Notes: generated by a model from the letters alone, not told the origin. DNA of 20,556 nt from Pelomyxa schiedti (GCA_020536535.1 JAHLWZ010001087.1:1-20556); one strand, 5' to 3'; positions 9,901 through 18,958 are shown, counted from the first letter of the stretch. Numbers and translations are program-made.

Positions 9901-12073
9901 TGCTGTTTATATCTGATGAGTTGAAATGTGGGGTGTTTCTGATCCTGCGTTTCTGGGTATTTGGGTTCCACTGTTCTCCAAAGCACCAATCAAAGAAAGC
10001 TGTGGTCCACAACAGTGTCTGTTCAGAAAACAAGATATGGCAATGTGGTGACTTATTGATCTGCTTAAGATGCCCAGAGTCTCGGAGAACGGACTCCCTG
10101 AATGCACTTGATAGATGTGAAAAGCACTTGTATATATCCTGGTCCTCACCGGTATAAACAAGGTATCTGCTCAGAGTCAGCAAGACCTCCAGCACCAGGA
10201 GGAAAATGAGAGAAGACAGGAAAACAAACATGACATCTTCTTTCAATGAGAAGGCCAGCTGCGTCTTGCCCAAACGGGGCTTTTTGAACAGAGTTGATTG
10301 TCTTTTCTAACTCAACCAGAATTTTGCAGGAGCCTGCAACCATCCCTGTGCCAGTCATGTAATAGTGCCTAAGTTCATCCATAGCCGCCCTGCTGACGGC
10401 ACCGAGATTATCTGCAAAAATGGATGATCAAATTTGCTACTCTCAACTTCAGGAAACATACGTTTTACAACAATATTTGTGTGAACCTTTGCCTCCATGG
10501 CTTTAGCCTTTGCTTCAGCAACTGCCCTGGCCTCATCTGCTTTAGCCTTTGCCTCCATGGCTTCTTTAGTCTTTGCTTCAGCAACCTCCATGGCTTCTTT
10601 AGCCTTTGCTTCAGCTGCTGCTTTTGAGTCACTCCATTTTTTACGTATGTTTAGGTGCCGTTTTACCAAACATGTAGAGGCCTAAATAGTGTCAGTATGG
10701 AGACTGAAGGGCAGAAGTACCTTATTGTAGAGTTCATCAGAAATGTCACCTTCTTCGCCATCAAGAAACCACTTAAAAACCTGCGTGCATTCAAAAGTGG
10801 AGAGGCCCACACTGGTTGTATAAGGAGGAACCAAGTGGGTTGCATCAAGTGGAACAGGAAAATCCCCATCCAAACACCTCAGCACCTTTTCCTCTGTCAT
10901 TCGCTCCAATGGTGGGGTGCCCCTCCTCACATTTTCCACTAAGGTTATTGATTGAACACTTCGTGCAGTATTTTGTGTTGTGCTGCTACTTTGACAGTTT
11001 TGGATCGGCTGGCTTTGATTGGCAGGTTTTAATGTTGATCTTTTTTCTGATTTTTTTGTTCCTTTGGAGGCTTTGGCTTCTCCTGTATTCGCACTTAGAT
11101 GCCGGCTTGAAGGTTCAGGGCGATTTGCTTCAGGTTTAACCCCCACTTGGAAATGGCACTTGGTTGGTTGTGTCTTAGAAGTGGGTAGTGACTTTTTGGA
11201 GAACCTGTCCGATATTCCCATTGCCCTTCCAGTGTTAAGTGCGTTTTCATGATTTTGGGTTAGAGCACGTGTTGGTTTTGGCTTTTTCGTGGATAGCGGA
11301 GCCACAGGCGATTGTTTGTGGCATGTTGGCACCTTGGTGGAGGTTGTCGCACTTTGTTTGGTCGGACTTGGAACGATGGGAGGTGTTTGTTGCAGTTCGG
11401 GTTCTGTGACCTCCCTCTCACCAGTCTCGGTGGCTTTATTTACATGTGCACTTATGGGTTCTGAGCTCCCTGAAGACCACGATTTGGGAATGACGCCCTT
11501 GTGGTGACCATTCAGATTGTTCTGGTTCCCTGTTTGATTATGGTCCACGTTCCCGCTGGCCGGATTGTGGTTGCCTCTGTTGTAAGGCGTATTATTATGG
11601 GAAGTGGCTGTTTTCGTCGCTTTTGCAGGGGCCGCCATCCCGGGCGTCCGGTCTGCGGCAGTCGAATTGCCAGTAAGGGGGGGTGACACCGGGTCGGTCT
11701 TCATTTCCTTATCCTCATCCTCGTCTTCTTCTTCTTCTTTTTCTTCTTCTTCTTCGCGGGCAGTAGACGTAACAGCGGCACACTGATGCTGCGCCGGGCG
11801 AGTTGGCGCCGGGCTTTTCCTCGTCGTTGGTGTCAACGGGGTAATTGGGTTTTTTGTGGTGTTGCTGGTTGCAGTTGTTATATCGCTATGTACTGTCGAT
11901 TTGCTAGGAGAAGCGGCACTCGTGGACGTAGAGGACTTTGGGGGTGCTTGGGCAGCGGTCCTGCGCCTTTTTGGAACGTCGGTGGGGGTCGTAATTATGG
12001 GCACAGCTGCAGGTTTTATCTTGCGTTGAATGGACTGCGGGGGGTGCCGCTTGTGCGGCACCGTAGCGTACAT
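6919..12073 (-). CDS. Crinkler/RHS-like NTPase-REase effector-type protein with coiled coil, MORN repeats and SAM domain; frame-disrupted
   Basis: Six exons: 12073-10721, 10681-10462, 10411-8177, 8088-7999, 7954-7267, 7220-6919. Order: a Pro/Thr/Ser/Lys-rich disordered leader of about 450 residues with a poly-Glu run; an EAKAK coiled coil; a P-loop NTPase with Walker A remnant FGKTQLAFSL, Walker B PVIFVDEMPG and sensor-like VILSGTN; a restriction-endonuclease-like core (VVELVRTDDQSQIDMK...LIVEAKDR, i.e. D and E-x-K); then MORN repeats of 23-residue period (YTGEWKDYNREGRGV) and a SAM-like segment (LVLWLSKIGIEERFQQVF). The NTPase-REase pairing is characteristic of Crinkler-RHS-type proteins. 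ATG at 12073 is a real start. Lesions: a frame break at the Walker A (about 10270), TAA at 7550-7552 and 7074-7076, and frame breaks near 7445 and 7050. It may be a pseudogene. The terminal TAA at 6919-6921 is a best guess. Confidence 0.65.
6990..7220 (-). other. SAM-like domain with in-frame TAA
   Basis: After a 46-nt intron (7221-7266) the frame reads DDLRHLNSSDLVLWLSKIGI, then ...FIGGEAILDMVDPVQMK-stop-QMSIPLGVAQ. Trp-Leu-x-x-x-Gly, G-E-A-I-L and the terminal Ile-Pro-Leu-Gly match the SAM pattern. The TAA is at 7074-7076, and the following EAIKELQ helix is one base out of frame. Confidence 0.6.
7446..7700 (-). other. MORN repeat block with in-frame TAA
   Basis: Successive 23-residue units read YTGEWKDYNREGRGV..., YDG*WKANDLEGRGLV... 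and YDGGWKNGQG. The TAA (7550-7552) sits exactly where the MORN consensus Y-x-G-E-W has Glu, consistent with a GAA-to-TAA change. MORN repeats commonly mediate membrane or cytoskeletal association. Confidence 0.75.
7955..7998 (-). other. 44-nt intron between nuclease and MORN parts
   Basis: It begins GTGGTGCTGG and ends TTTTGGCAG. Removing it avoids a TGA and joins ...NWSHFDF to LFPPKKIGKTH in phase 0. It is the connection that places the MORN repeats on the same polypeptide as the NTPase-REase. Confidence 0.65.
10262..10280 (-). other. Frame break inside the Walker A region
   Basis: Upstream, the frame reads ...INSVQKAPFG. The NTPase frame begins GKTQLAFSL one base out of register, around a GGG/CCCC homopolymer. 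No intron of suitable length preserves the GKT. A single-base indel (mutational or sequencing) is the simplest reading. Confidence 0.65.
10412..10461 (-). other. 50-nt intron with GTATGT donor between coiled coil and NTPase
   Basis: It begins GTATGTTTCC and ends ATTTTTGCAG. Phase-1 joining gives ...HTNIVVKHNLGAVSRAAMDEL, carrying the coiled-coil exon into the NTPase frame. Donor and acceptor are near-consensus. Confidence 0.75.
10490..10640 (-). repeat. Imperfect tandem repeats encoding an EAKAK coiled coil
   Basis: Units resembling TTTGCTTCAGCAACCTCCATGG and GCTTCTTTAGCC recur on the plus strand. On the minus strand they encode alternating EAKAKEAME/VAEAKTK units, an Ala/Lys/Glu heptad-like helix. 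It sits between the disordered leader and the NTPase and looks like an expanded DNA-level repeat within a coding exon. Confidence 0.8.
11727..11758 (+). repeat. TTC trinucleotide-rich tract (poly-Glu/Asp on minus strand)
   Basis: TCTTC/TTC units that encode EEEEEKEEEEDEDED in the disordered leader of the Crinkler-like gene. Confidence 0.8.
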
Positions 12074-12420
12074 ATTTGAAAGTATGCGTAATTTCGTGCA
12101 AAACAGCAGAAATCATTGGGGGAGACAACAACTTGTCTCAGGCCAGGAGCTCAACAGTCGAGTACCCACTTCCCTTGGCGCCTCGATAATCCCCAGTCCG
12201 AGCTGGATGTTCATGTGTGTGAATGAGAGGGAAAAGGAATGACCGTCTACAGATCCTAGTTCTATTTGCTGAGAACTCACGAGTTTTCAGGAAGAAACAA
12301 AAAAAAGGTCTATTTTTAGCGGTAAAGGAACTCTTTGTAGTGGCTGTGTCACAGCACAGGGGGGGCAAAAAAAGAGAACACAAAATGGTGTTTGGTGTGG
12401 ATGTTATTTTTACATGCAAA
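12074..12420. promoter_or_regulatory. Upstream region of the Crinkler-like gene; no gene recognised
   Basis: About 350 bp upstream of the ATG at 12073. I see no coding exon that I can support on either strand and no clear promoter box. It lies between the minus-strand mosaic gene and a possible plus-strand gene, so it may serve both. Confidence 0.35.
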
Positions 12421-12511
12421 TTAAAGTCCACCCTCACAATGTTGTGTTGAGCAAAGTTGTGGTGGGATTTGAACTGGTTGCTGTGAGGAAGATATTATTG
12501 CGGTTTTTCTT

Positions 12512-13080
12512 GTGTGGGTTGTATTTGTATTCTCCTGGAACCTTGTTGCGCTGCAGCTGATGATGGTTGCTTGTGGGAAGTGGGTGATGATGATGGAGAG
12601 TGGGAGTTGGAATGTGACCTCACACCGGGATGCGGACTTGGTTGTCCTGTGCAGTTTACACAAGGCAACACCATCCAGTGACATCGCCAATGCCGAGAGA
12701 GCCGCCGTCTGCAATTGGAGTAAGTCAGGTTCCCCGGGAAGTATCTTTCTCTTGGGATTTGTATTAGAACTTTCTTCTCTGAGAAGGAGTTGTTGTACTT
12801 ACTCTTTTTTTACAGCGTACGTAAGCACATTCCTCTCCAAAACTGTTCCGATTGCAAGCACTGAAGTGAAAGGTTTTGCCGGCGGTGCAGTTCCGTGAGA
12901 AGCTGCAGCCTTTCAGTGGGTGGTATGGCACTATCTGCACGGACAGAACTGGGAGACTGTACAGGAGATACGCTTGTGCGAGGGATGAATTGGAGTGGTT
13001 TGCTCCAGTAATTGTCTATCTAGCTGCCTTCTCCAGCTCTATTTGATTAAATATCTGTGCAGCTCCCAACAGTGATGGAG
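12512..13080 (+). CDS. Possible small multi-exon plus-strand gene, unidentified
   Basis: An open stretch ending ...DIANAERAAVCNW meets a strong GTAAGT donor at about 12720. A pyrimidine-rich TTTTTTTACAG acceptor lies near 12815. The spliced frame continues ...YVSTFLSKTVPIASTEVK to a TGA at about 12897. Overlapping frames farther on (e.g. SGWYGTICTDRTGRLYRRYA) also look coding, so another intron probably lies near 12860-12910. No domain is recognised. The start is not determined; ATGs at 12560-12600 are candidates. The support is the well-formed intron plus an open frame. Confidence 0.35.
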
Positions 13081-13305
13081 ACTGGAAGACAACTGGGAAA
13101 TGCAGTTGTAAATGAAGCCTATCATTGGCGAGTTAGCTTAAGCGTTAATTAAACTTGCTCAGTTCCTTCAATCAGGTAGAGACATAAAAAGTAAAAATAG
13201 TACTTGCAGGCAAGAAACAGTAAGATGAGATTATTATTTGGAAGGAATATTCATATGTGATTGGCAAAACTGGTACCATGACCCAGGTAGAACAGATGGT
13301 GCCTC
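13081..13305. other. No supported gene
   Basis: A/T-rich sequence without a convincing frame or repeat on either strand. Confidence 0.4.
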
Positions 13306-13885
13306 TCACCCTCCAGGGATGATTTGAGGGCCTATTGGTTTGTCTGCATCAGCACCAGTCTCAGTATTGGTATCGGTATCAGTCTCGTTGGCGGTATCAG
13401 TATCAGTCGGCTCCATGATATCCACCTCCTCATATGTGTTGTCTGAATCTGCGGAGATTGTGTGAGAATGGGCTTTAAGCTGGGCACTTGTACATGTAAC
13501 ATTGGCTGAACCTGCTTGAGGGAGGCTTGTTGTCTGTGTGGGGCTGGTGGAATTAAGAGTAGACATTGCCGTGTGCTTGTTTCTTTTCCTGTCCATCTTC
13601 CTCTCACCGCGACTGGGACTCTGCTGCCTTTGTGGTTAGGTTTTGTGCTGTTTTTGTGGCGGGGCCTTTGTTGCGCCTGCCATTGTGGTCGCGCCTATTG
13701 GTCCACTTGTAAGTGGTACTGTTGGTACAGGCTTCCCTCTTTAGCGCTATCTGTGGCTTTGAGTCTAGAACCCACTCCGATTTCAGCAATTTTTGCTTGA
13801 ACTCCTGAGCACTGAGCTGATCAGGGTGGATATCGAAAACCAGTGCTTGCTTGCTTGAGGAAAACTGTTGCAGCTTGTCCTGCAC
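13306..13885 (-). CDS. Charged, acidic-tailed coding segment; possibly the C-terminus of the transporter-like gene
   Basis: One frame reads SSSKQALVFDIHPDQLSAQEF...SKPQIALKREACTNS, then basic Asn/Arg/Lys-rich sequence to a stop near 13604. A second frame (from ATG 13596) encodes MSTLNSTSPTQTTSLPQ and an Asp/Thr tail (DTDTANETDTDTNTET) to about 13306. The segment ...LVFDIHP...SKPQIAL faintly resembles the last helix and tail of a TPT-type transporter, but the hydrophobicity is poor. The exon junctions between these frames, and with the transporter, could not be resolved. Confidence 0.35.
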
Positions 13886-14897
13886 AGCCGTTAAAGGGCA
13901 GGTCCGTGTTATCCAAGAAAAAAGCGATTGGAGCTCCGACTGCGTGTAAGTTTAGAGCTGAAGTATTTTCCAGCTTGACCCAGGTCCACAAGAATTGAAG
14001 CAGACAGCATTCCAAGCGTGAGGTTGCGTTGCATAAATTCAACAATCAACACTTTGAACTGTGGATTTTCATGCAAGTACAACAGTGCAACTGGCCATGC
14101 ATCACGTGTTGCAGAAAGCACCGTCTGCAAATCAGGCACGGTAACCAATGAAGAAAACCAGGAGAGAACTTCGTGGAGGGCAAACACATGCAAAGACAAG
14201 AGCAGAACCCTGCAGTTTTGAGAGGGAGATGGCATCAAATGTGTAGTGCTTCCAGCTGTATTGCTTGGCCAGAAAGACAACTGAGAGGAACTTTTCCGTA
14301 AGTTAGCTGGTGAATATTTCCAATCAGAGTACCATTGTGATTCCAGGTATAGTGGACCGGACGCACTGAACGAGGCTCACAGGTACATATCTCAGACCAA
14401 TATTTCCAGTAAGAATGTTGGAGCAAAATAATACACTCATGAGGAAGATTGCCAAATACTCCCCCTTGGTCTTAAGTGGGCATCACGGCACATGAAAATT
14501 TCTGGAAGCACCAAAAATAATTCACCCAATGTCAATCACATTGATAGGAAAAAATTGTATTATTATGTTATGTGTGGCAAAGGTACCTCGTTCCGCGGCC
14601 CCTCGCCACATTATGTCAAAAAAAAAAAAAAAGAAAGGAATAAAACCTCATGACAATGGAAGAGCCAATAGAGGTGAATAACATGTGAACAAGACTGACC
14701 GAGGTAGGGAAATGGAACCCACTGAGCTGAAACAGTCCCTTGTTGGTGAGAGTGACCGCTACGTTGAGAACAAACCACAACACCAGCCACGTCCCAGCGT
14801 ACTGTCATATCTCCAGGCCAACGAACGTGGACTCAACCATCATTATGGGTCGGCCTCCCGCTCCCCCTCCCGTCGTCCCTCCCCCTAAAAATAACAT
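13821..14897 (-). CDS. Triose-phosphate/nucleotide-sugar transporter (TPT/SLC35)-like membrane protein
   Basis: Exon 1 (14897-14838, ATG) joins through a 36-nt intron to an exon reading TWLVLWFVLNVAVTLTNKGL, then FHFPTSVSLVHMLFTSIGSS. This is the first two helices of the TPT family (consensus W-[FY]-x-x-N-[VI]-x-x-T-L-x-N-K). A later exon reads FCSNILTGNIGLRYVPVSLV then QCVRSTIPGITM, the hallmark 'L-R-Y-V-P-V-S' helix and charged-loop region. A 42-nt intron leads to FLSVVFLAKQYSWKHY. Farther on, SWFSSLVTVPDLQTVLSA and AFFLDNTDLPFN recall helices 6-9, though some helices look degraded and I could not resolve junctions near 14480-14646 and 14000. Substrate cannot be told. It would sit in Golgi, ER or plastid-type membranes. 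Confidence 0.62.
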
Positions 14898-14934
14898 CGT
14901 CGCTGCTCGCCTCCGTGTCTAGTCATGTAACAGG

Positions 14935-15812
14935 GGTTTGCAAACCTGCATAAACTGGCTGTAGAATGCAAAGTAGCCTCCGGGCTTGAGGTGCCTCATC
15001 AGTGCACCGATTCTAGAGCAATTATTACATCGTCACAAATTACAGATGGGGTGATGTAGAACCTCTATTATATCTTCCCCTTTAGCTCCAGCTTTCTTCA
15101 ACTGTGATATGCGCTCAGCTGTCATATGCTGTGACGTGTTATCGTCATTCAGTGATCTATTATCAGCTCCGCCAGAGGCTCCACACGCTCCCTCTCGTGA
15201 CTGGTCGCAGTCCATCCCGGTGTCTATCTTTCTCGGCACGTAAGGCTCCAGAATTGAAGTTGAACCCCCACCACCACCGCAATCATCGGCCTCATTCATC
15301 GCGCTTGCAGCATTAGATTTCCGAGGTGGCTCCCGAGCAATCGCGCTGCCAGTGGCAACATTGCCTCTCGATCCTGGACTTTCTGACACTAATTGTGCTG
15401 CTGCTGCTGTTGTTGTTGTTGTTTTTGGTCCTGCTGTTGCTGGCGTTGTTGCTTGTTGTGTTGCTATTTTTGAATCCGCCGTTTCGGTTCCGTGGCTTTG
15501 GGGGCAACTCCTCGCTCTTTTTCCCAAGGCGCGCCTGGCCACGAGTTTGGTGCCAACCGGGCATCCCTCAATTGCGGCCAGCCTCACGCGCTCCTTCCTC
15601 ACCTTCACCACCACGTCGGGCACCAACTTTGGCACGATCGAGAAGCACCTCTTGTGGTCGTCCTCGGAGCCCACGTGCAAAACGACGGCCTCGCCGACCC
15701 TGAAAACACCGTCGCCGCTCGGCACCGAAACCACGGCTACAGAATCGTCGTCACCCGTCGCCGCGCTGCTTGTGCTCGTGCTAGTCGTCGTGCTCGCCAC
15801 TGCCGATGACAT
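14935..15812 (-). CDS. TRM6/Gcd10-like tRNA m1A58 methyltransferase non-catalytic subunit, apparently missing its middle
   Basis: ATG at 15812 begins a Ser/Thr-rich leader. A beta-rich segment follows (VFRVGEAVVLHVGSEDDHKRC...VVKVRKERVRLAAIEGCPVGT), resembling the TRM6 N-terminal domain. A low-complexity insert leads to NRSLNDDNTSQHMTAERISQ, then LKKAGAKGEDIIEVL, closely matching the TRM6 signature 'N-R-x-L-x-D-D-N-T-[AS]-Q-x-L-T-x-E-x-I-x-x-L-K...G-E-x-I-I'. Just downstream (about 14935-15010) another frame reads IGALMRHLKPGGYFAFYSQF, similar to the last Rossmann strand of TRM6/TRM61. The roughly 200 residues normally between these are absent, and the transporter gene begins immediately afterwards (14897), so the copy looks internally deleted or truncated. 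TRM6 normally pairs with TRM61 to methylate A58 of tRNA. The ORF without splicing ends at 15033. Confidence 0.5.
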
Positions 15813-15928
15813 GCTGAGGTTAACCGAAAGCCGGAACCGCTGAAAAGAGTTTTGGGTGATGGATCCCAGTTTGTTGTAGTCATAACTATACATGTAGGAA
15901 CAGGAGGGAAGAAGGCGCATTTGTTGTT

Positions 15929-18315
15929 CTAATACAATTGTCCAACCAGGTCGGGATGATTGTCCAGCACCCAACGGAGGAACGAGTAAACTCTCGTCGA
16001 GGTTCCACGGCTGAACTCAATGATTTCGTCCTCAGTTACATCAGGGAACTTCCGCATCGTGTGCTGTGCAATGATAGGAGAACTTACGACAAATGGAAGA
16101 AGCTTCTCCTTGATGATCGAGGCTGTGATCCCTGGAAACACTTGAAGAAGCATCTTCCACGTGAAGAAGTCATCATAACCAACTGGGTCACTGCTCAGTA
16201 CCTTTGTAATTAAATGAGTAAAAATAAAGAGAAATAATTAGTTACCTCATCCAACGTTACGTGAAATTTGTTTATGAGCCACTCAGCACAACTCTCTTGT
16301 CCCCTGTGGATAAGTTTGGACAAAACGCTCTTGATTTGCTCACGATCAAATTGTAAGTGTGATGTCATCCATTTGAGCACCTTGGGGGGATAGAATGAAT
16401 TTTCAAGAAGGCACTTGCCAATAGAGTCATTTGTGAGCTCTCCACACAGGGAAATAATACGATTGAGCTGTGAAATGGTGGATAGAGGAATGACCCTCAG
16501 AATTTTGATGAGAAGTTTGGATTTCTTCGGCTCAGAGATGCGGAACTTCTCAACAATAAGGAGCGCGAGCTTTGGCTTGGCAGATTTGATAAGGTTCTTC
16601 GCAGCTTCCACAAGGAAAATCTCCCCCACCTGAATTGATGGACGACTCAGAAGCCACACAACACCTTCTTCCCCTTTCGTAGAGAAACGGCTCATTCCTT
16701 TGCAAATGGCCACAAGAATCCACCCAATATCCTCAGGGGTTGCTGGTCCCAAGATGTTGAATGTCGAGTCCAACCATGACGCAGTGAAGGTGTTGCTGTG
16801 GGTCAGTGAAGTCATGAAGTATTCCAATATGTCTTTCGTTGAAAGCTCCATTGTTGATAACAGCGACTTCGCCAGCAAGCTGTCTCCTTTCCTGCATGCA
16901 GAAAGAAACGTGACTGGTTCTGGTGTGGAAACAGAGAGCTGTTCGAGTATTGCTCCAAAATCACTCAAATTGTGCTCGGGGAGTAAGGAGATTACCCACA
17001 TCCGAACATCCTCCCTCGGGATTCCAGGAACTACTGAACCTGGAGAAGGCCAGGCAAAGGAGAGGCGCTCCTTGATGTATTTACACAGCTCAAGGGAGTT
17101 TGCAGACCTCCCCTGAAGGCAACTCGCGAACAATTCCCATACAGGGTCATCGATATCGGTGTTGTTCTCCAGAGGGAATAAATCCAAGCACCATCTAATA
17201 ACCTCCAAGTTATCACTCCGGCGTGCATTTCTGAGGATTACAGATAAAGGAAGCCAGTGGTCAGAATACCTTTTGAACCTTGTTGCCAAATCAAATTTGT
17301 TGACCAGCCACTTGGCCAAATCCAGGTGCCCCATTCCAATAGCATCGAGAAATGGACTTACAATCTCCCAAGGATCCCTGATTTTGAACCTGTGAATTAT
17401 CCACCTTGCCACATCCCCATACCCCCTTTCACACACAGTCCTCAGTACGCAAGTATCCCTCACGTGCTCAGATAGCTCCACATCACCCGATTTCCAACCA
17501 ACGAGCCCTAGCCCTCGGCCGAATCCTGTGAATTTGGTCCGAACCACTTCCCCCTCATCACATCCACATTCACATTTGCAATCACGATCGTGACCTTCAT
17601 CACCATCACCATCATCATCAACAAAAAGACTCCTCACCAAGGCCAAATGACCCCCACTGCACAATCCCACAATCACATGCACAAAATCCTTCTCCTCTCT
17701 CCTCCTCATCCTCCTAGCCCTCAGCCCAACAACCCACTCCGCGTCGCCTTTATCGTTGACGTCATCGTCCTCCTCGTCATCTTCATCGTCGTCAATCTCA
17801 TACTCGTCGTATTCTACGCCGGCGGTGGAGGAGGAGACAATTTCGCCGAAGTCGTCATCGTCGTCCGTTGTTGTTGGCGGCGGCGGCGGCAGCTTCCCGT
17901 CAGCGCATCGGTGGTGGTGGTGGTGGCGGCGGATGAGCCAGCGCAGGCACGAGGTGGCGCCGGCCTCGGCGGCGGCGCGGACGGCGTGGTAGTGCAGCCG
18001 CAGGGGCGTCAGCACCAGGGAGCACACGCGCGGGACGAGGGGGAACACGCCCTCGCCGACGGCGCACAGCGTCAGGGCTTCACGGCGGTTGAAGGCGGCG
18101 AGGTGCGGGGGGAGGTGCCCCCGGGGCCGGCGCGGAAGGAGGAGCCAGGGAAGGACCCAGTCCCACACAACCTGTGACATCTCGAGGACCCGCGAGTACT
18201 TGCTCGCAATGCCAGGCAGCGGTTTCGCCCTAGGTGCAGCGTAGGTCTTGGTTACTGCGGAGTCATCGGGGTTTGTTGGACAACAGCCAAGCGGATCGGC
18301 ACAGCCAAACGACAT
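15929..18315 (-). CDS. Ankyrin-like 'WL..KF' repeat protein, two exons, 780 residues
   Basis: Exon 1 18315-16246 and exon 2 16201-15929 join across a 44-nt intron in phase 0; stop TAG. ATG 18315 is the first in-frame Met (MSFGCADPLG). The N-terminal 130 residues contain a Trp-rich, F-box-like helical segment (VVWDWVLPWLLL) and Arg/His-rich stretches. An Asp/Glu tract (DDDEDDEEDDD) follows, then many 30-35-residue helical units with the pattern [AV]-x-W-[LI]-[IV]-x-[KR]-F (DVARWIIHRF, DLAKWLVNKF, SCAEWLINKF, RVYSFLRWVL). They behave as divergent ankyrin-like repeats and are probably protein-binding. A Cys cluster (CKCECGCDEG) sits in an acidic loop. No enzymatic motif. Its stop lies 117 bp upstream of the TRM6-like start on the same strand. 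The gene is intact. Confidence 0.75.
16202..16245 (-). other. 44-nt intron in the ankyrin-like gene
   Basis: It begins GTAACTAATTATTTC and ends TTAATTACAAAG. Splicing joins ...HVTLDE to VLSSDPVGYDDFF in phase 0 and restores a further repeat unit. The unspliced frame stops at a TAA within 14 codons. Confidence 0.85.
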
Positions 18316-18429
18316 CAAAAAACTTGAGGGAGCTCCCAATTAATTGCTGGTTTTTTTCTTTAGGGGAAGGTGGTACAACGGCCACTCGCATTCGTTTTCA
18401 AGTGGGGTTCAAGGCCACGGCGCACCCAT

Positions 18430-18958
18430 CACCCCAAAACACAAGCACTACCAGCGGATGGGAGTGGCGACATCAACAGTGCCAACGGCGAAGGCGAAGG
18501 CGCCGTTGCGAAATTTCAGAGGCTGCAGACGGAAGCGGCATCGAGGGTGGCTGGTCTAGTTCAATCAATTTCGAGTGAAGTGCGTTAATTGCATTTACTG
18601 CTCGTTAGTTTGGTTTTGGCTTTGGTTTGATTACATTAGATAAATGCCCCAATTCTGGAAAATGTGGAAATAACTGAAAGGCAGCTTGGCCATGGTGGGT
18701 TTGCAGGGGTATGTGGAAAATTGCCCTGTTTGAAAAGCAATGGCCTTAGACATGCCTCAGGTTTTTCTGGGTCACTGGATCCCATTTCGAAATGTTATAC
18801 TGATTCCTTGCAAATTCTTTTCTGAAGCGAACGCAGAAGACTTCAAGAATGAAGTTAAAGTTATTTCTACTTTGAAGGAGGAATTGCATAAAAGTAAGGG
18901 ACTGAAGGACTCACTACTTGACAATATTACCCAATTTTTTGGTATGACTGAACACTAA
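18430..18958 (+). CDS. Small coiled-coil protein, two or more exons, unidentified
   Basis: The first visible exon has an open heptad-like frame (GAVAKFQRLQTEAASRVAGL, then VQSISS) to a GTGAAG donor at 18575. After about 250 nt, acceptors at 18827 or 18835 lead in phase to NAEDFKNEVKVISTLKEELH, then LLDNITQFFGMTEH and a TAA at 18956-18958. The whole is a short amphipathic helical protein of the size of small complex subunits. No family is assigned. No in-frame ATG exists in the first exon, and a CTTTAG acceptor near 18362 suggests another 5' exon overlapping the divergent ankyrin-like gene promoter. Helical character and phase agreement support it. Confidence 0.5.

Noticed and set aside
11019-11786. 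Plus-strand hydrophobic frames at 11.0-11.8 kb
   Set aside because: Antisense of the Pro/Thr/Ser/Lys-rich leader of the Crinkler-like gene, which is a single 451-codon ATG-started exon.
17590-18177. 195-codon plus-strand frame with apparent membrane segments
   Set aside because: It is antisense to the Asp/Glu and His/Arg-rich part of the intact ankyrin-like gene; the hydrophobic run is the complement of the acidic tract.
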